Below the pieces are notes generated by a model that saw only the letters and a program-made list of their open reading frames with translations, was not told where the DNA came from and ran no database searches. This document shows positions 56,817 through 64,000 of a stretch of 64,000 nt of DNA, in pieces. Location of the stretch: positions 1-64,000 of the forward strand of contig NZ_JBHSGG010000003.1 in assembly GCF_042654365.1 (NCBI RefSeq), written 5' to 3'. The position numbers were made by a program, and so were the translations under genes. Source of the DNA: Coralloluteibacterium thermophilum. Its GTDB lineage: Bacteria > Pseudomonadota > Gammaproteobacteria > Xanthomonadales > Xanthomonadaceae. Position 1 is the stretch's first letter; every line of letters starts with the position of its first letter.

Positions 56817-57563
56817 ATGAACACACAGGTCCTTTCCGGCGAGATCGCCCTGGTCACCGGCGCCAGCCGCGGCATCGGCGCGGCCATCGCCGCCGAGCTC
56901 GCCGCGCAGGGCGCGACCGTCATCGGCACCGCGACCAGCGAGGGCGGCGCGGTGGCGATCGGCGAGCGGCTCGCCGCGCAGGGCGGCGCGGGCCGGGTGC
57001 TGGACGTCACCGACGGCGCCGCCATCGAGGCGCTGGTCGAGTCCGTCGCCAAGGAGTTCGGCCCGGTCTCGATCCTGGTCAACAACGCCGGCATCACCCG
57101 CGACAACCTGCTCATGCGCATGAAGGACGAGGACTGGCAGGCCATCCTCGACACCAACCTGTCGAGCGTGTTCCGCACCTCGAAGGCGGTGATACGCGGC
57201 ATGATGAAGGCGCGCAAGGGCCGCATCGTCAACATCGCCTCGGTGATCGGCCTCGTGGGCAATCCCGGGCAGGCGAACTACGCGGCGGCCAAGGCCGGCA
57301 TCATCGCGTTCTCGAAGTCGCTGGCGAAGGAGATCGGCAGCCGCGGGGTCACGGTCAACACCGTGGCGCCGGGCTTCATCGACACCGACATGACCCGCGC
57401 GCTGCCGGAAGCCCAGCGCGAGGCGCTGCTGGGCCAGATCGCCCTGGGCAGGCTGGGGGCGCCGGAGGACATCGCCCGCGCCGTGGCCTTCCTGGCCGGT
57501 CCCGCCGCCGCCTACATCACCGGCGAGACCCTGCACGTCAACGGCGGCATGTACATGCCCTGA
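56817..57563 (+). CDS. fabG: 3-oxoacyl-ACP reductase
   Basis: NADPH-dependent reduction of 3-ketoacyl-ACP; SDR of 248 aa. Nucleotide motif TGASRGIGAAIAAELA (~17-32), NNAGITRDNLLMRM (~86), active-site Ser in NIASVIG, Y155 and K159 (NYAAAKAG). Ends GGMYMP as in most FabG proteins. A hairpin follows before acpP, which has its own promoter. Confidence 0.97.
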   Translation: MNTQVLSGEIALVTGASRGIGAAIAAELAAQGATVIGTATSEGGAVAIGERLAAQGGAGRVLDVTDGAAIEALVESVAKEFGPVSILVNNAGITRDNLLMRMKDEDWQAILDTNLSSVFRTSKAVIRGMMKARKGRIVNIASVIGLVGNPGQANYAAAKAGIIAFSKSLAKEIGSRGVTVNTVAPGFIDTDMTRALPEAQREALLGQIALGRLGAPEDIARAVAFLAGPAAAYITGETLHVNGGMYMP

Positions 57564-57570
57564 GCGTGCC

Positions 57571-57588
57571 GGAGGCGCGGTCGCCTCC
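57571..57588 (+). terminator. Hairpin after fabG
   Basis: GGAGGCG, loop CGGT, CGCCTCC, 7 bp after the stop, with no long T-run. Possibly a partial terminator setting acpP apart. Confidence 0.5.
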
Positions 57589-57682
57589 TGTACCCGTTTC
57601 CGTGAAATCGTACGTCGAGCGGACCCCCGGCCGGCGCCCGGGCAGGTCCGTGCCGCAGACTACCGTCAACGCGGCTTTCCTC

Positions 57683-57688
57683 TACAAT
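57683..57688 (+). promoter_or_regulatory. -10 box of acpP
   Basis: TACAAT in a 157-bp fabG-acpP gap, 32 bp before the ATG. The -35 region is weak (near CTACCG at 57660). Independent transcription would suit the very high ACP demand. Confidence 0.55.
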
Positions 57689-57720
57689 GCGCCCCGTTTG
57701 CACCCTGGAGTCTCGAACCA

Positions 57721-57960
57721 ATGAGCAGCATCGAAGAACGCGTCAAGAAGATCGTCGTCGAACAGCTTGGCGTGAAGGAAGAGGAAGTCACCGCGAACGC
57801 TTCGTTCGTCGACGACCTCGGCGCCGACTCGCTCGACACCGTCGAACTGGTGATGGCCCTCGAGGAAGAGTTCGAGTGCGAGATCCCGGACGAAGAGGCC
57901 GAGAAGATCACCTCGGTCCAGCAGGCGATCGATTACATCAAGGCGCACGTCAAGGCGTGA
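57721..57960 (+). CDS. acpP: Acyl carrier protein
   Basis: Carries growing acyl chains on 4'-phosphopantetheine; 79 aa, highly acidic. The modified serine is S37 in DLGADSLDTVELVMALEEEF. Begins MSSIEERVKKIVVEQLGV. A perfect GC hairpin follows the stop and precedes fabF by about 110 bp. Confidence 0.98.
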   Translation: MSSIEERVKKIVVEQLGVKEEEVTANASFVDDLGADSLDTVELVMALEEEFECEIPDEEAEKITSVQQAIDYIKAHVKA

Positions 57961-57967
57961 GCCGGCT

Positions 57968-57987
57968 GCCCGGGCCGCGGCCCGGGC
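57968..57987 (+). terminator. Hairpin between acpP and fabF
   Basis: GCCCGGGCC, 2-nt loop, GGCCCGGGC: a perfect 9-bp stem 7 bp after acpP. No T-run; a second stem (GGGCCGC/GCGGCCC, 58021-58038) follows. Likely stabilises acpP mRNA or attenuates into fabF. Confidence 0.6.
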
Positions 57988-58093
57988 GGGAAACATCGCT
58001 CCCTCCGGGGAGCACAGGCGGGGCCGCGTTTGCGGCCCTGCGCGTTTCGGTGCGCGCCGCCGCGCGCCCGCAGCAATTTCCAGAGGGGCTGTC

Positions 58094-59332
58094 ATGAGCA
58101 AGCGTCGCGTCGTCATCTCGGGCATGGGCATCGTCTCGCCGGTCGGCAACGACCTCGGCACCGCGTGGGACAGCATCCGCAACGGGCGCTCCGGCATCGG
58201 CCCGGTCACCCGCTTCGACGCCAGCGCCTTCCCGACCCGCATCTGCGGCGAGGTGCGCGACTTCGATCCCACGCGCTGGATCCCGCCGAAGGACGTCAAG
58301 AAGATGGACCCCTTCGTGCACTACGGCGTCGCCGCGGCCTCGATGGCCATGGAGGACGCGGGCCTGGTCGTCGACGAGCAGAGCGCCGAGCGCATCGGCG
58401 TGCTGATCGGTTCGGGCATCGGCGGCATCGCCGGCATCGAGGAGACGACCGAGAAGTTCCTTCAGGGCGGCCCGCGCAAGATCTCGCCGTTCTACGTGCC
58501 GTCGACCATCATCAACATGGTGTCGGGGCAGCTCTGCATCATGAAGGGCATCAAGGGCCCGAACTTCTCCGCGGTCTCGGCCTGCGCCACCGCCAACCAC
58601 AGCATCGGCACGGCGATGCGCATGATCCAGTACGGCGACGCCGACGTCATGATCGCCGGCGGCTGCGAGTTCGGCTCCTCGCCGACCTCGATGGGCGGCT
58701 TCTGCGCGATGAAGGCCATGTCCACCCGCAACGACGAGCCGGAGCGCGCCTCGCGCCCGTGGGATCGCGATCGCGACGGCTTCGTCCTGGGCGACGGCGC
58801 GGGCATCCTCGTGCTCGAGGAGTACGAGCGGGCGAAGGCGCGCGGCGCGCGCATCTACGCCGAGCTCGCCGGCTTCGGCTCCAGCTCCGACGCCTTCCAC
58901 ATGACCGCCCCCAGCGAGAACGGCGAGGGCCCCTCGCGCTGCATGCGCGCGGCCATGAACGACGCCGGCATCAACCCGGAGCAGGTCGAGTACCTCAACG
59001 CGCACGGCACCTCGACGCCGCTGGGCGACCTGGCCGAGACGCACGCGATGAAGCGCGCCTTCGGCGACCACGCCTACAGGCTGATGGTCAGCTCGACCAA
59101 GTCGATGACCGGCCACCTGCTGGGCGCGGCGGGCGGCGTGGAGGCGATCTTCTCGATCCTCGCCATCCACGAGGGCGCGATCCCGCCGACCATCAACCTC
59201 GAGAACCCGGGCGAAGGCTGCGATCTCGACTACGTGCCCAACGTCGCGCGCGAGAAGAAGATCGACGTCGCCGTGTCCAACGGCTTCGGTTTCGGTGGCA
59301 CCAACGCCACCCTCGTGTTCCGGCGCGTCTGA
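58094..59332 (+). CDS. fabF: Beta-ketoacyl-ACP synthase II
   Basis: Elongating condensing enzyme, 412 aa, also needed for cis-vaccenate. Catalytic C164 (SACATANHSIG), H304 (NAHGTSTPLGD) and H341 (MTGHLLGAAGG), spacing as in E. coli FabF. Ends GFGFGGTNATLVFRRV. AGAGG site 7 bp before the ATG. pabB follows after 52 bp. Confidence 0.97.
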   Translation: MSKRRVVISGMGIVSPVGNDLGTAWDSIRNGRSGIGPVTRFDASAFPTRICGEVRDFDPTRWIPPKDVKKMDPFVHYGVAAASMAMEDAGLVVDEQSAERIGVLIGSGIGGIAGIEETTEKFLQGGPRKISPFYVPSTIINMVSGQLCIMKGIKGPNFSAVSACATANHSIGTAMRMIQYGDADVMIAGGCEFGSSPTSMGGFCAMKAMSTRNDEPERASRPWDRDRDGFVLGDGAGILVLEEYERAKARGARIYAELAGFGSSSDAFHMTAPSENGEGPSRCMRAAMNDAGINPEQVEYLNAHGTSTPLGDLAETHAMKRAFGDHAYRLMVSSTKSMTGHLLGAAGGVEAIFSILAIHEGAIPPTINLENPGEGCDLDYVPNVAREKKIDVAVSNGFGFGGTNATLVFRRV

Positions 59333-59384
59333 GGCGCGTCCGCCGGGTGGGGAGGCCGCCGCGCCCTGCGCGGCGGAGGATGCC

Positions 59385-60791
59385 GTGATCCTGGTCCGCC
59401 CCCTGCCGCCGGAGACCGACCTGCTCGCGCTGCAGCGGCGCGACCGCGGCCGCTACCGCGTGCTGCTGGAGTCCGCGGCCACGCCGCTGGGCACGGCCGA
59501 CGCCGGGGCGCAGCGCCTCGTCCCGCGCTGGGACATGCTGCTCGCCTGCGACGGCGAGCGCCTGGAGCGCGACGCGCGCGGCCGCACCCGGCTGCACCGC
59601 GTGGACGGTGCCGTCGAGGCCTGTCCGGACGGCTTCCTTGCCACCCTCGACGCGCTGTGGCGGCGCGACCGCCGCGCGCGCGACGCCTCGCCGCTGCCGT
59701 TCCGCGGCGGCTGGGGGCTGTTCCTCTCCTACGAGCTGGCCGCCGAGGTCGAGCCGGTGCTCGCGCCGCTTCCGCCGGCCGCGGGTCGTCTGCCGGTCGC
59801 GCTCGCGCTCCGCTGCCCGTCCGCGGTCCTGCGCGACCGGGCCAGCGGCGAGGTGTTCGCCGTCGCCGAGGCCGACCATCCGGATGCGCAGGTCCTGCTC
59901 GACCGGCTTGCCGGGGATGCCGCGGCCGCGCTCGAGGCGTCCGGCGCCGAGGCCTGGCAGCCCCCGGTCGCGGTCGAGGAGGACCCGCCCGGGCGCTATC
60001 TCGATGCGGTGCGCCGCGTGCTCGGCTACCTGGAGGCCGGCGACGTGTTCCAGGTGAACCTGTCGCGCGCCTGGCGCGCGCGCTTCGCGGCCGCGCCCGA
60101 TCCTGCCGCCTTCTACCGGCGTCTGCGCAGCGCCAACCCCGCCCCGTTCGCCGGCCTGCTGTACGGCGAGGACTGGGCGCTGGCGAGTTCCTCGCCGGAG
60201 CGCCTCGTCTCGGTGCGGGGCGCAGAGGTGCAGACCCGCCCCATCGCCGGTACCCGCGCCCGCGTGGACGGCGACGACGTCGAGGCGCGCATCCGCGAAC
60301 TCGTCGGGCATCCCAAGGAGCGGGCCGAGCACGTGATGCTCATCGACCTCGAACGCAACGACCTGGGCCGCGTCTGCACCCCGGGCAGCGTGGAGGTGGA
60401 CGAACTGATGGGCATCGAGAGCTACGCGCACGTGCACCACATCGTCAGCAACGTGCGCGGCACCCTGCGCGACGGCGTGACGCCGGGGCAGGCCATCGCG
60501 GCGGTCTTTCCCGGCGGGACCATCACCGGCTGCCCCAAGGTGCGCTGCATGCAGATCGTGGCCGAGCTGGAGGAGGAGGGGCGTGGCGCCTATACCGGCG
60601 CGCTCGGCTGGCTCAACCGCGACGGCGACATGGACCTCAACATCCTCATCCGCAGCGCCTGGGTCGAGGACGACGGCATCGCGTTCCGCGCCGGAGCGGG
60701 GATCGTGGTCGACTCGGACCCGGAGCGCGAGCTGGCGGAGACCCGCGCCAAGGCGCGCGGAATGCTGCGCGCGCTGGGGGATTTCGGCTAG
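59385..60791 (+). CDS. pabB: Aminodeoxychorismate synthase component I
   Basis: Makes 4-amino-4-deoxychorismate for folate from chorismate and ammonia supplied by PabA; 468 aa. The chorismate-binding domain spans about 205-465: GDVFQVNLSRAWRARF, LASSSPERLVS, EHVMLIDLERNDLGRV, VFPGGTITGCPKV and GAYTGALGW. The motif that is PIKGT in E. coli PabB (Lys274) is PIAGT here (A288), as in TrpE. The GTG at 59385 follows GCGGAGGA; the ATG at 59380 is out of frame. Conserved position between fabF and mltG supports PabB rather than TrpE. Confidence 0.92.
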   Translation: MILVRPLPPETDLLALQRRDRGRYRVLLESAATPLGTADAGAQRLVPRWDMLLACDGERLERDARGRTRLHRVDGAVEACPDGFLATLDALWRRDRRARDASPLPFRGGWGLFLSYELAAEVEPVLAPLPPAAGRLPVALALRCPSAVLRDRASGEVFAVAEADHPDAQVLLDRLAGDAAAALEASGAEAWQPPVAVEEDPPGRYLDAVRRVLGYLEAGDVFQVNLSRAWRARFAAAPDPAAFYRRLRSANPAPFAGLLYGEDWALASSSPERLVSVRGAEVQTRPIAGTRARVDGDDVEARIRELVGHPKERAEHVMLIDLERNDLGRVCTPGSVEVDELMGIESYAHVHHIVSNVRGTLRDGVTPGQAIAAVFPGGTITGCPKVRCMQIVAELEEEGRGAYTGALGWLNRDGDMDLNILIRSAWVEDDGIAFRAGAGIVVDSDPERELAETRAKARGMLRALGDFG

Positions 60792-60913
60792 CGCGCGCCG
60801 GAGAAGGCGGCGTGCCGCATGCCGCCGCGGCGCGGCGCCTCCCGGCCTCCGACCCGGTGCGGACGCCCTGTATCCTGTGCGGCCGGCGCCCGCGCGCCGG
60901 TCTTCGCTGACTG

Positions 60914-61981
60914 ATGGACCCGACCTTGGCCGACGCCACTCCGAAACGCCGTCCCGTCCTTCGCGCCTTCGTCTGGCTGATGGCGCTCCTCGTCCTCGCC
61001 GCGGCCGCCGCGGGTGCCGTGCTCTACGTGGGCTACCGCGCCTTCGCGGACGCGCCGGTGCTGCCCGAGGGCAGCGCGGCGACCTCGGTCGTCATCGAGC
61101 GCGGCGACGGCTTCGCCGCGGTGCTCCGGCGCCTGCGCGCCGAGGGCGTCACCGCCGGCCACGAGCTGCACTGGAAGGCGCTGGCGCTGGAGACGGGGGC
61201 ACGCGGTCGGATCAAGGCCGGCGAATACGCCCTGGACCCGAATCTGACTCCGCGCGAGCTGCTCCTGCGGATGGCCGCCGGGCGCGTGGTGCAGCGCCGC
61301 TTCACCATCGTCGAGGGCTGGAACATCCGCCAGCTCCGCGCCGCGCTGGCGGAAGCGGAGGCGGTCGATCACCGCAGCCGGGACCTGTCCGACGCCGAGC
61401 TGATGGCGGAACTCGGCCATCCCGACGCGCACCCGGAAGGCCGCTTCCTGCCCGAGACCTATTCCTACACCCGGGGCACCACGGACCTGCAGATCCTCGC
61501 CCGCGCCTTCGACGCCATGGAGGCCACGCTCGAGGCGCTGTGGGCGGAGCGGGCCGACGACGCGCCGGTCGCCACCCCGTACGAGGCCCTGATCCTCGCC
61601 TCGATCATCGAGAAGGAAACCGGCGTTCCCGAGGAGCGCGGGGAGATCGCCGGCGTGTTCGCGCGGCGGCTGCAGCGCGGCATGCTGCTGCAGACCGATC
61701 CCACGGTCATCTACGGCGTCGGCAGCGCCTACCGCGGCGTGATCCTGCGCAGCCACCTGACCACCGACACGCCGTACAACACCTACACCCGCCCGGGCCT
61801 GCCGCCGACCCCGATCGCCATGCCCGGGCGTGCCGCCATCGAGGCCGCACTGAATCCGGCGCCGGGCGACACCCTGTACTTCGTGGCCCGTGGCGACGGC
61901 AGCGGCGGGCACGTGTTCTCGCGCACCCTCCAGGAACACAACCGCGCGGTCGCCTGCTACCGGCGCGGGGGCTGCCCGTGA
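60914..61981 (+). CDS. mltG: Endolytic murein transglycosylase MltG
   Basis: Inner-membrane enzyme that cuts nascent glycan strands and sets their length; 355 aa. One N-terminal membrane segment (FVWLMALLVLAAAAAGAVLY, ~18-37), LysM-like region (40-110), and YceG domain with catalytic Glu in ASIIEKETGVPEER (~232-245), the QTDPTVIYG motif and the YNTYTRPGLPPTPI signature. Usual length. No pabC lies between pabB and mltG. The stop overlaps the tmk start (GTGA). Confidence 0.96.
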   Translation: MDPTLADATPKRRPVLRAFVWLMALLVLAAAAAGAVLYVGYRAFADAPVLPEGSAATSVVIERGDGFAAVLRRLRAEGVTAGHELHWKALALETGARGRIKAGEYALDPNLTPRELLLRMAAGRVVQRRFTIVEGWNIRQLRAALAEAEAVDHRSRDLSDAELMAELGHPDAHPEGRFLPETYSYTRGTTDLQILARAFDAMEATLEALWAERADDAPVATPYEALILASIIEKETGVPEERGEIAGVFARRLQRGMLLQTDPTVIYGVGSAYRGVILRSHLTTDTPYNTYTRPGLPPTPIAMPGRAAIEAALNPAPGDTLYFVARGDGSGGHVFSRTLQEHNRAVACYRRGGCP

Positions 61982-62616
61982 GCGCAGGCGGCAGGCTGGT
62001 CACCATCGAGGGCGGGGAGGGCGCCGGCAAGTCCACGGTGATGGCCGCCGTGCAGGCCGCGCTGGCCGCGACGGGGCGCGAGGTCGTCGCCACCCGCGAG
62101 CCGGGCGGCACGCCTGCGGCCGAGGCGATCCGCGCGCTGATGCTGAGCCCCGAGCACGCGCTGGTGCCGGAGGCCGAGCTGCTGCTCGCCTTCGCCGCCC
62201 GCGCGCAGCACGTGCGCGAGCGGGTGCTGCCGGCGCTGGCGCGCGGCGCCATCGTGCTCAGCGACCGCTTCACCGACGCCAGCTTCGCCTACCAGGGCGG
62301 CGGGCGCGGCATCGACGCCGCGCGCATCGCCGAACTCGAACGCTGGGCGGCCGGCGTGCGCCCCGACCTGACCCTGCTGCTCGACGTCGGCGTCGGCGAG
62401 GGCCTCGCGCGTGCGCGCGGCCGCGGCGGCGCGCCGGACCGCATCGAGCGCGAACAGGAGACCTTCTTCGAACGCGTGCGCGCGACCTATCTCGCCCGCG
62501 CAGCCGCCGAGCCCGCACGCTTTCGCGTGATCGACGCCGGCCTCCCGCAGGCCGAGGTGGTCGCCGCGGTGGAAGCGCAGGTGCGCGCCTGGCTGGAGGC
62601 CCAGGCATGGACGTGA
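61978..62616 (+). CDS. tmk: Thymidylate kinase
   Basis: dTMP to dTDP, 212 aa. P-loop EGGEGAGKSTV (~10-20), DR(Y/F)-type motif LSDRFTDASFAYQGGGRG (~95-112) and LID region ARARGRGGAPDRIE. The Gly in the P-loop third position with Arg in the LID region is the E. coli-type (type II) arrangement. GTG start overlapping mltG; the 3' end overlaps holB by 10 bp. Confidence 0.96.
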   Translation: MSAGGRLVTIEGGEGAGKSTVMAAVQAALAATGREVVATREPGGTPAAEAIRALMLSPEHALVPEAELLLAFAARAQHVRERVLPALARGAIVLSDRFTDASFAYQGGGRGIDAARIAELERWAAGVRPDLTLLLDVGVGEGLARARGRGGAPDRIEREQETFFERVRATYLARAAAEPARFRVIDAGLPQAEVVAAVEAQVRAWLEAQAWT

Positions 62617-63611
62617 GCGCCTTCGCGCCCTGGCAGTCGCGCGCGCTCGACGGTGCGCTCGATGCGCTCGCCCACGGCCGGCTGGGCCATGCCACCCTGC
62701 TGCGCGGCCCCGAGCGCCTGGGCAAGCGCGCGGTCGCCGAGGCGCTGGCGGCGCGCCTGCTGTGCACCGGCACGAGCGGCGCCCAGCCGGCCTGCGGCGC
62801 ATGCCGCGGCTGCCGCCTGCGCGCCTCGGGGACCCATCCCGACTTCCGGCTGGTCACCCTGGAGGTCAACGAGAACACCGACAAGCTGCGCAGCGAGATC
62901 GTGATCGACCAGATCCGGCGGCTGGGCGAGTGGTTCGCGCTGACCTCGCAGTTCGGCGGCGCCCAGGTCGCGCTCATCGATCCGGCCGACACCCTCAACA
63001 CCGCCGCGGCCAACGCCCTGCTCAAGACGCTGGAGGAGCCGGCGCAGGACCGCTACCTGCTGCTGGTGGGCGCGCGTCCGGCGCGCCTGCCGGCGACCAT
63101 CCGCAGCCGCTGCCAGTCGATCGAGTTCCGCCTGCCGCCGCGCGCCGAGGCGCTGGCCTGGCTGCAGGCGCGCGCGCCGCGCGACGCCGAGGCGGCGCTG
63201 GACGCGGCACGCGGCCATCCCGGCCTCGCCGAGGACTGGATCGCGCAGGGCGCGCTGGCGTTGCGCGCGCAGGTGTGCGAGGACCTCGAGGCGCTTGCCG
63301 CGGGACGCCACGGCGCCATCGACACCGCCGCGCGATGGGTGGCGGACGAGGACGCCGCGCTGCGCCTGCGCTTCGCCGCCGATCTGGCCCTGGAACGCGC
63401 GGGCGCGCTCTCCGGGGCGGAGCCGCCGCGTCCGGGCGGCTTGACCGCCTGCGACGACTTCCGGAAGCTCTCGGCCTGGTTCGACGCGGCCAACCGCACC
63501 CGCGACCTGCTGCGCACCACGGTGCGCGCGGACCTGGCGGTGGCGGACCTGCTGCAGCAATGGAGAAGCGCCTGCGCGCCCGCAACGGGCGCGGCGCGCA
63601 CGAGGAGATGA
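62607..63611 (+). CDS. holB: DNA polymerase III delta-prime subunit
   Basis: Clamp-loader stator, 334 aa. P-loop-like LLRGPERLGKRAVAEALA is diverged, as expected for the non-ATPase delta-prime. Zinc module CTGTSGAQPACGACRGC (~53-69). SRC motif in ATIRSRCQSIEFRLP (~164-178), and NALLKTLEEPAQDRYLLLV before it. Starts inside tmk, stop overlaps pilZ (ATGA). Confidence 0.95.
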   Translation: MDVSAFAPWQSRALDGALDALAHGRLGHATLLRGPERLGKRAVAEALAARLLCTGTSGAQPACGACRGCRLRASGTHPDFRLVTLEVNENTDKLRSEIVIDQIRRLGEWFALTSQFGGAQVALIDPADTLNTAAANALLKTLEEPAQDRYLLLVGARPARLPATIRSRCQSIEFRLPPRAEALAWLQARAPRDAEAALDAARGHPGLAEDWIAQGALALRAQVCEDLEALAAGRHGAIDTAARWVADEDAALRLRFAADLALERAGALSGAEPPRPGGLTACDDFRKLSAWFDAANRTRDLLRTTVRADLAVADLLQQWRSACAPATGAARTRR

Positions 63612-63976
63612 ACGCGATGGTCGGTGCGGCAGGCGGCGCGCGACAGGGCATCCTGTCGCTGGCGATCAAGGACAAGGCGGCGCTGTACAACGCCTACATG
63701 CCCTTCGTGAAGGGCGGCGGCATCTTCGTGCCCACGCCGAAGCGCTACGCGCTCGGCGACGAGGTGTTCGTGATGCTCTCGCTGATGGACGAGAAGGAGC
63801 GCATGGGCGTGGCCGGCAAGGTAATCTGGATCACCCCGCCCGGCGCCCAGGGCCACCGCACCGCAGGCATCGGCGTGCAGTTCGCCGACTCCCCCGAGGG
63901 CGAAGGCGTCCGCGGCAAGATCGAGACCCTGCTGGCCGGCACCCTGGGCGGGGACAAGCCGACGCATACCATGTGA
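63608..63976 (+). CDS. pilZ: Type IV pilus assembly protein PilZ
   Basis: PilZ-domain protein of 122 aa needed for type IV pilus biogenesis and twitching. It lacks the N-terminal RxxxR and D/NxSxxG c-di-GMP motifs (the domain begins LSLAIKDKAALYNAYMPFVK, then GIFVPTPKRYALGDEVFVML), like Xanthomonas PilZ, which binds FimX and PilB instead. holB-pilZ is the conserved xanthomonad order, and the 4-bp overlap couples translation. A G-rich heptad array begins two bases after the stop. Confidence 0.96.
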   Translation: MNAMVGAAGGARQGILSLAIKDKAALYNAYMPFVKGGGIFVPTPKRYALGDEVFVMLSLMDEKERMGVAGKVIWITPPGAQGHRTAGIGVQFADSPEGEGVRGKIETLLAGTLGGDKPTHTM

Positions 63977-63977
63977 T

Positions 63978-64000
63978 GGGGGCACGGGGCACGGGGCACG
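63978..64000 (+). repeat. G-rich heptad array (GGGGCAC) after pilZ, cut by the window edge
   Basis: Three full GGGGCAC units (63979-63999) preceded by one extra G, starting two bases after the pilZ stop codon; G-rich on the sense strand. Its full length is unknown because the window ends. Confidence 0.85.

Noticed and set aside
59380..59382. ATG at 59380 as the pabB start
   Set aside because: It is out of frame with the PabB coding sequence; the GTG at 59385 is in frame and has a GGAGG-type site at the right distance.

Overview
The window is GC-rich (about 70%) chromosomal DNA of a gammaproteobacterium, most likely of the Xanthomonadales/Lysobacterales. Three things point there: the gene orders lexA-recA-recX-alaS-csrA, tig-clpP-clpX-lon-hupB-ppiD and fabF-pabB-mltG-tmk-holB-pilZ; a xanthomonad-type LexA with its TTAGTAGT-type operator; and a PilZ protein without the c-di-GMP motif. 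The species cannot be named from the sequence alone. Nearly everything is housekeeping. The accessory parts are the trimeric adhesin and metalloprotease at the left end, a four-gene archaic chaperone-usher fimbrial cluster (47.5-51.8 kb) and several repeat families.

Layout. 0-6 kb: 3' part of a YadA/Hia-type trimeric autotransporter, then a secreted metzincin-like protease of visibly lower GC. 6-14.2 kb: pncC, a pair of G-rich heptad repeat arrays, divergent argP/argO, the SOS genes lexA-recA-recX, alaS and csrA. 14.3-15.4 kb: seven tRNA genes with promoters and terminators. 15.5-24.6 kb: protein quality control (tig, clpP, clpX, lon with a candidate sigma-32 promoter), hupB, tRNA-Val, two identical tRNA-Asp and ppiD. 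24.7-30.5 kb: fabI, mltD-gloB, a methyltransferase-rnhA-dnaQ operon, a PP2C phosphatase and tRNA-Ser. 30.6-36 kb: LPS-core genes (DUF6165, GT9, kdkA), an MBL hydrolase, and moaA/C/D/E for molybdopterin. 36-39.4 kb: SRP RNA and tRNA-Ser on the minus strand, dnaX-ybaB-recR on the plus strand. 39.4-47.5 kb: an EamA transporter, hinT, a moxR-DUF58-transglutaminase-slp operon and a GT39 glycosyltransferase. 47.5-52.7 kb: fimbrial operon, its 389-bp upstream region and a small membrane protein. 52.9-64 kb: the yceD-rpmF-fabH-(kinase-like)-fabD-fabG-acpP-fabF fatty-acid cluster, running into pabB-mltG-tmk-holB-pilZ.

Genes in the operons are tightly packed, with ATGA or GTGA overlaps at many junctions, so translational coupling is common.

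The most unusual signal is a family of G-rich 7-bp arrays that begin at or within about 10 bp of stop codons or RNA 3' ends and are G-rich on the sense strand of the adjacent gene. At three convergent junctions (6.7-6.9, 31.05-31.09 and 36.0-36.15 kb) each converging gene has its own array. A further array starts two bases after pilZ at the right edge. The arrays look like paired 3'-end elements with quadruplex potential. Further repeats are a GTAG-type REP hairpin and a roughly 65-bp dispersed element present twice.
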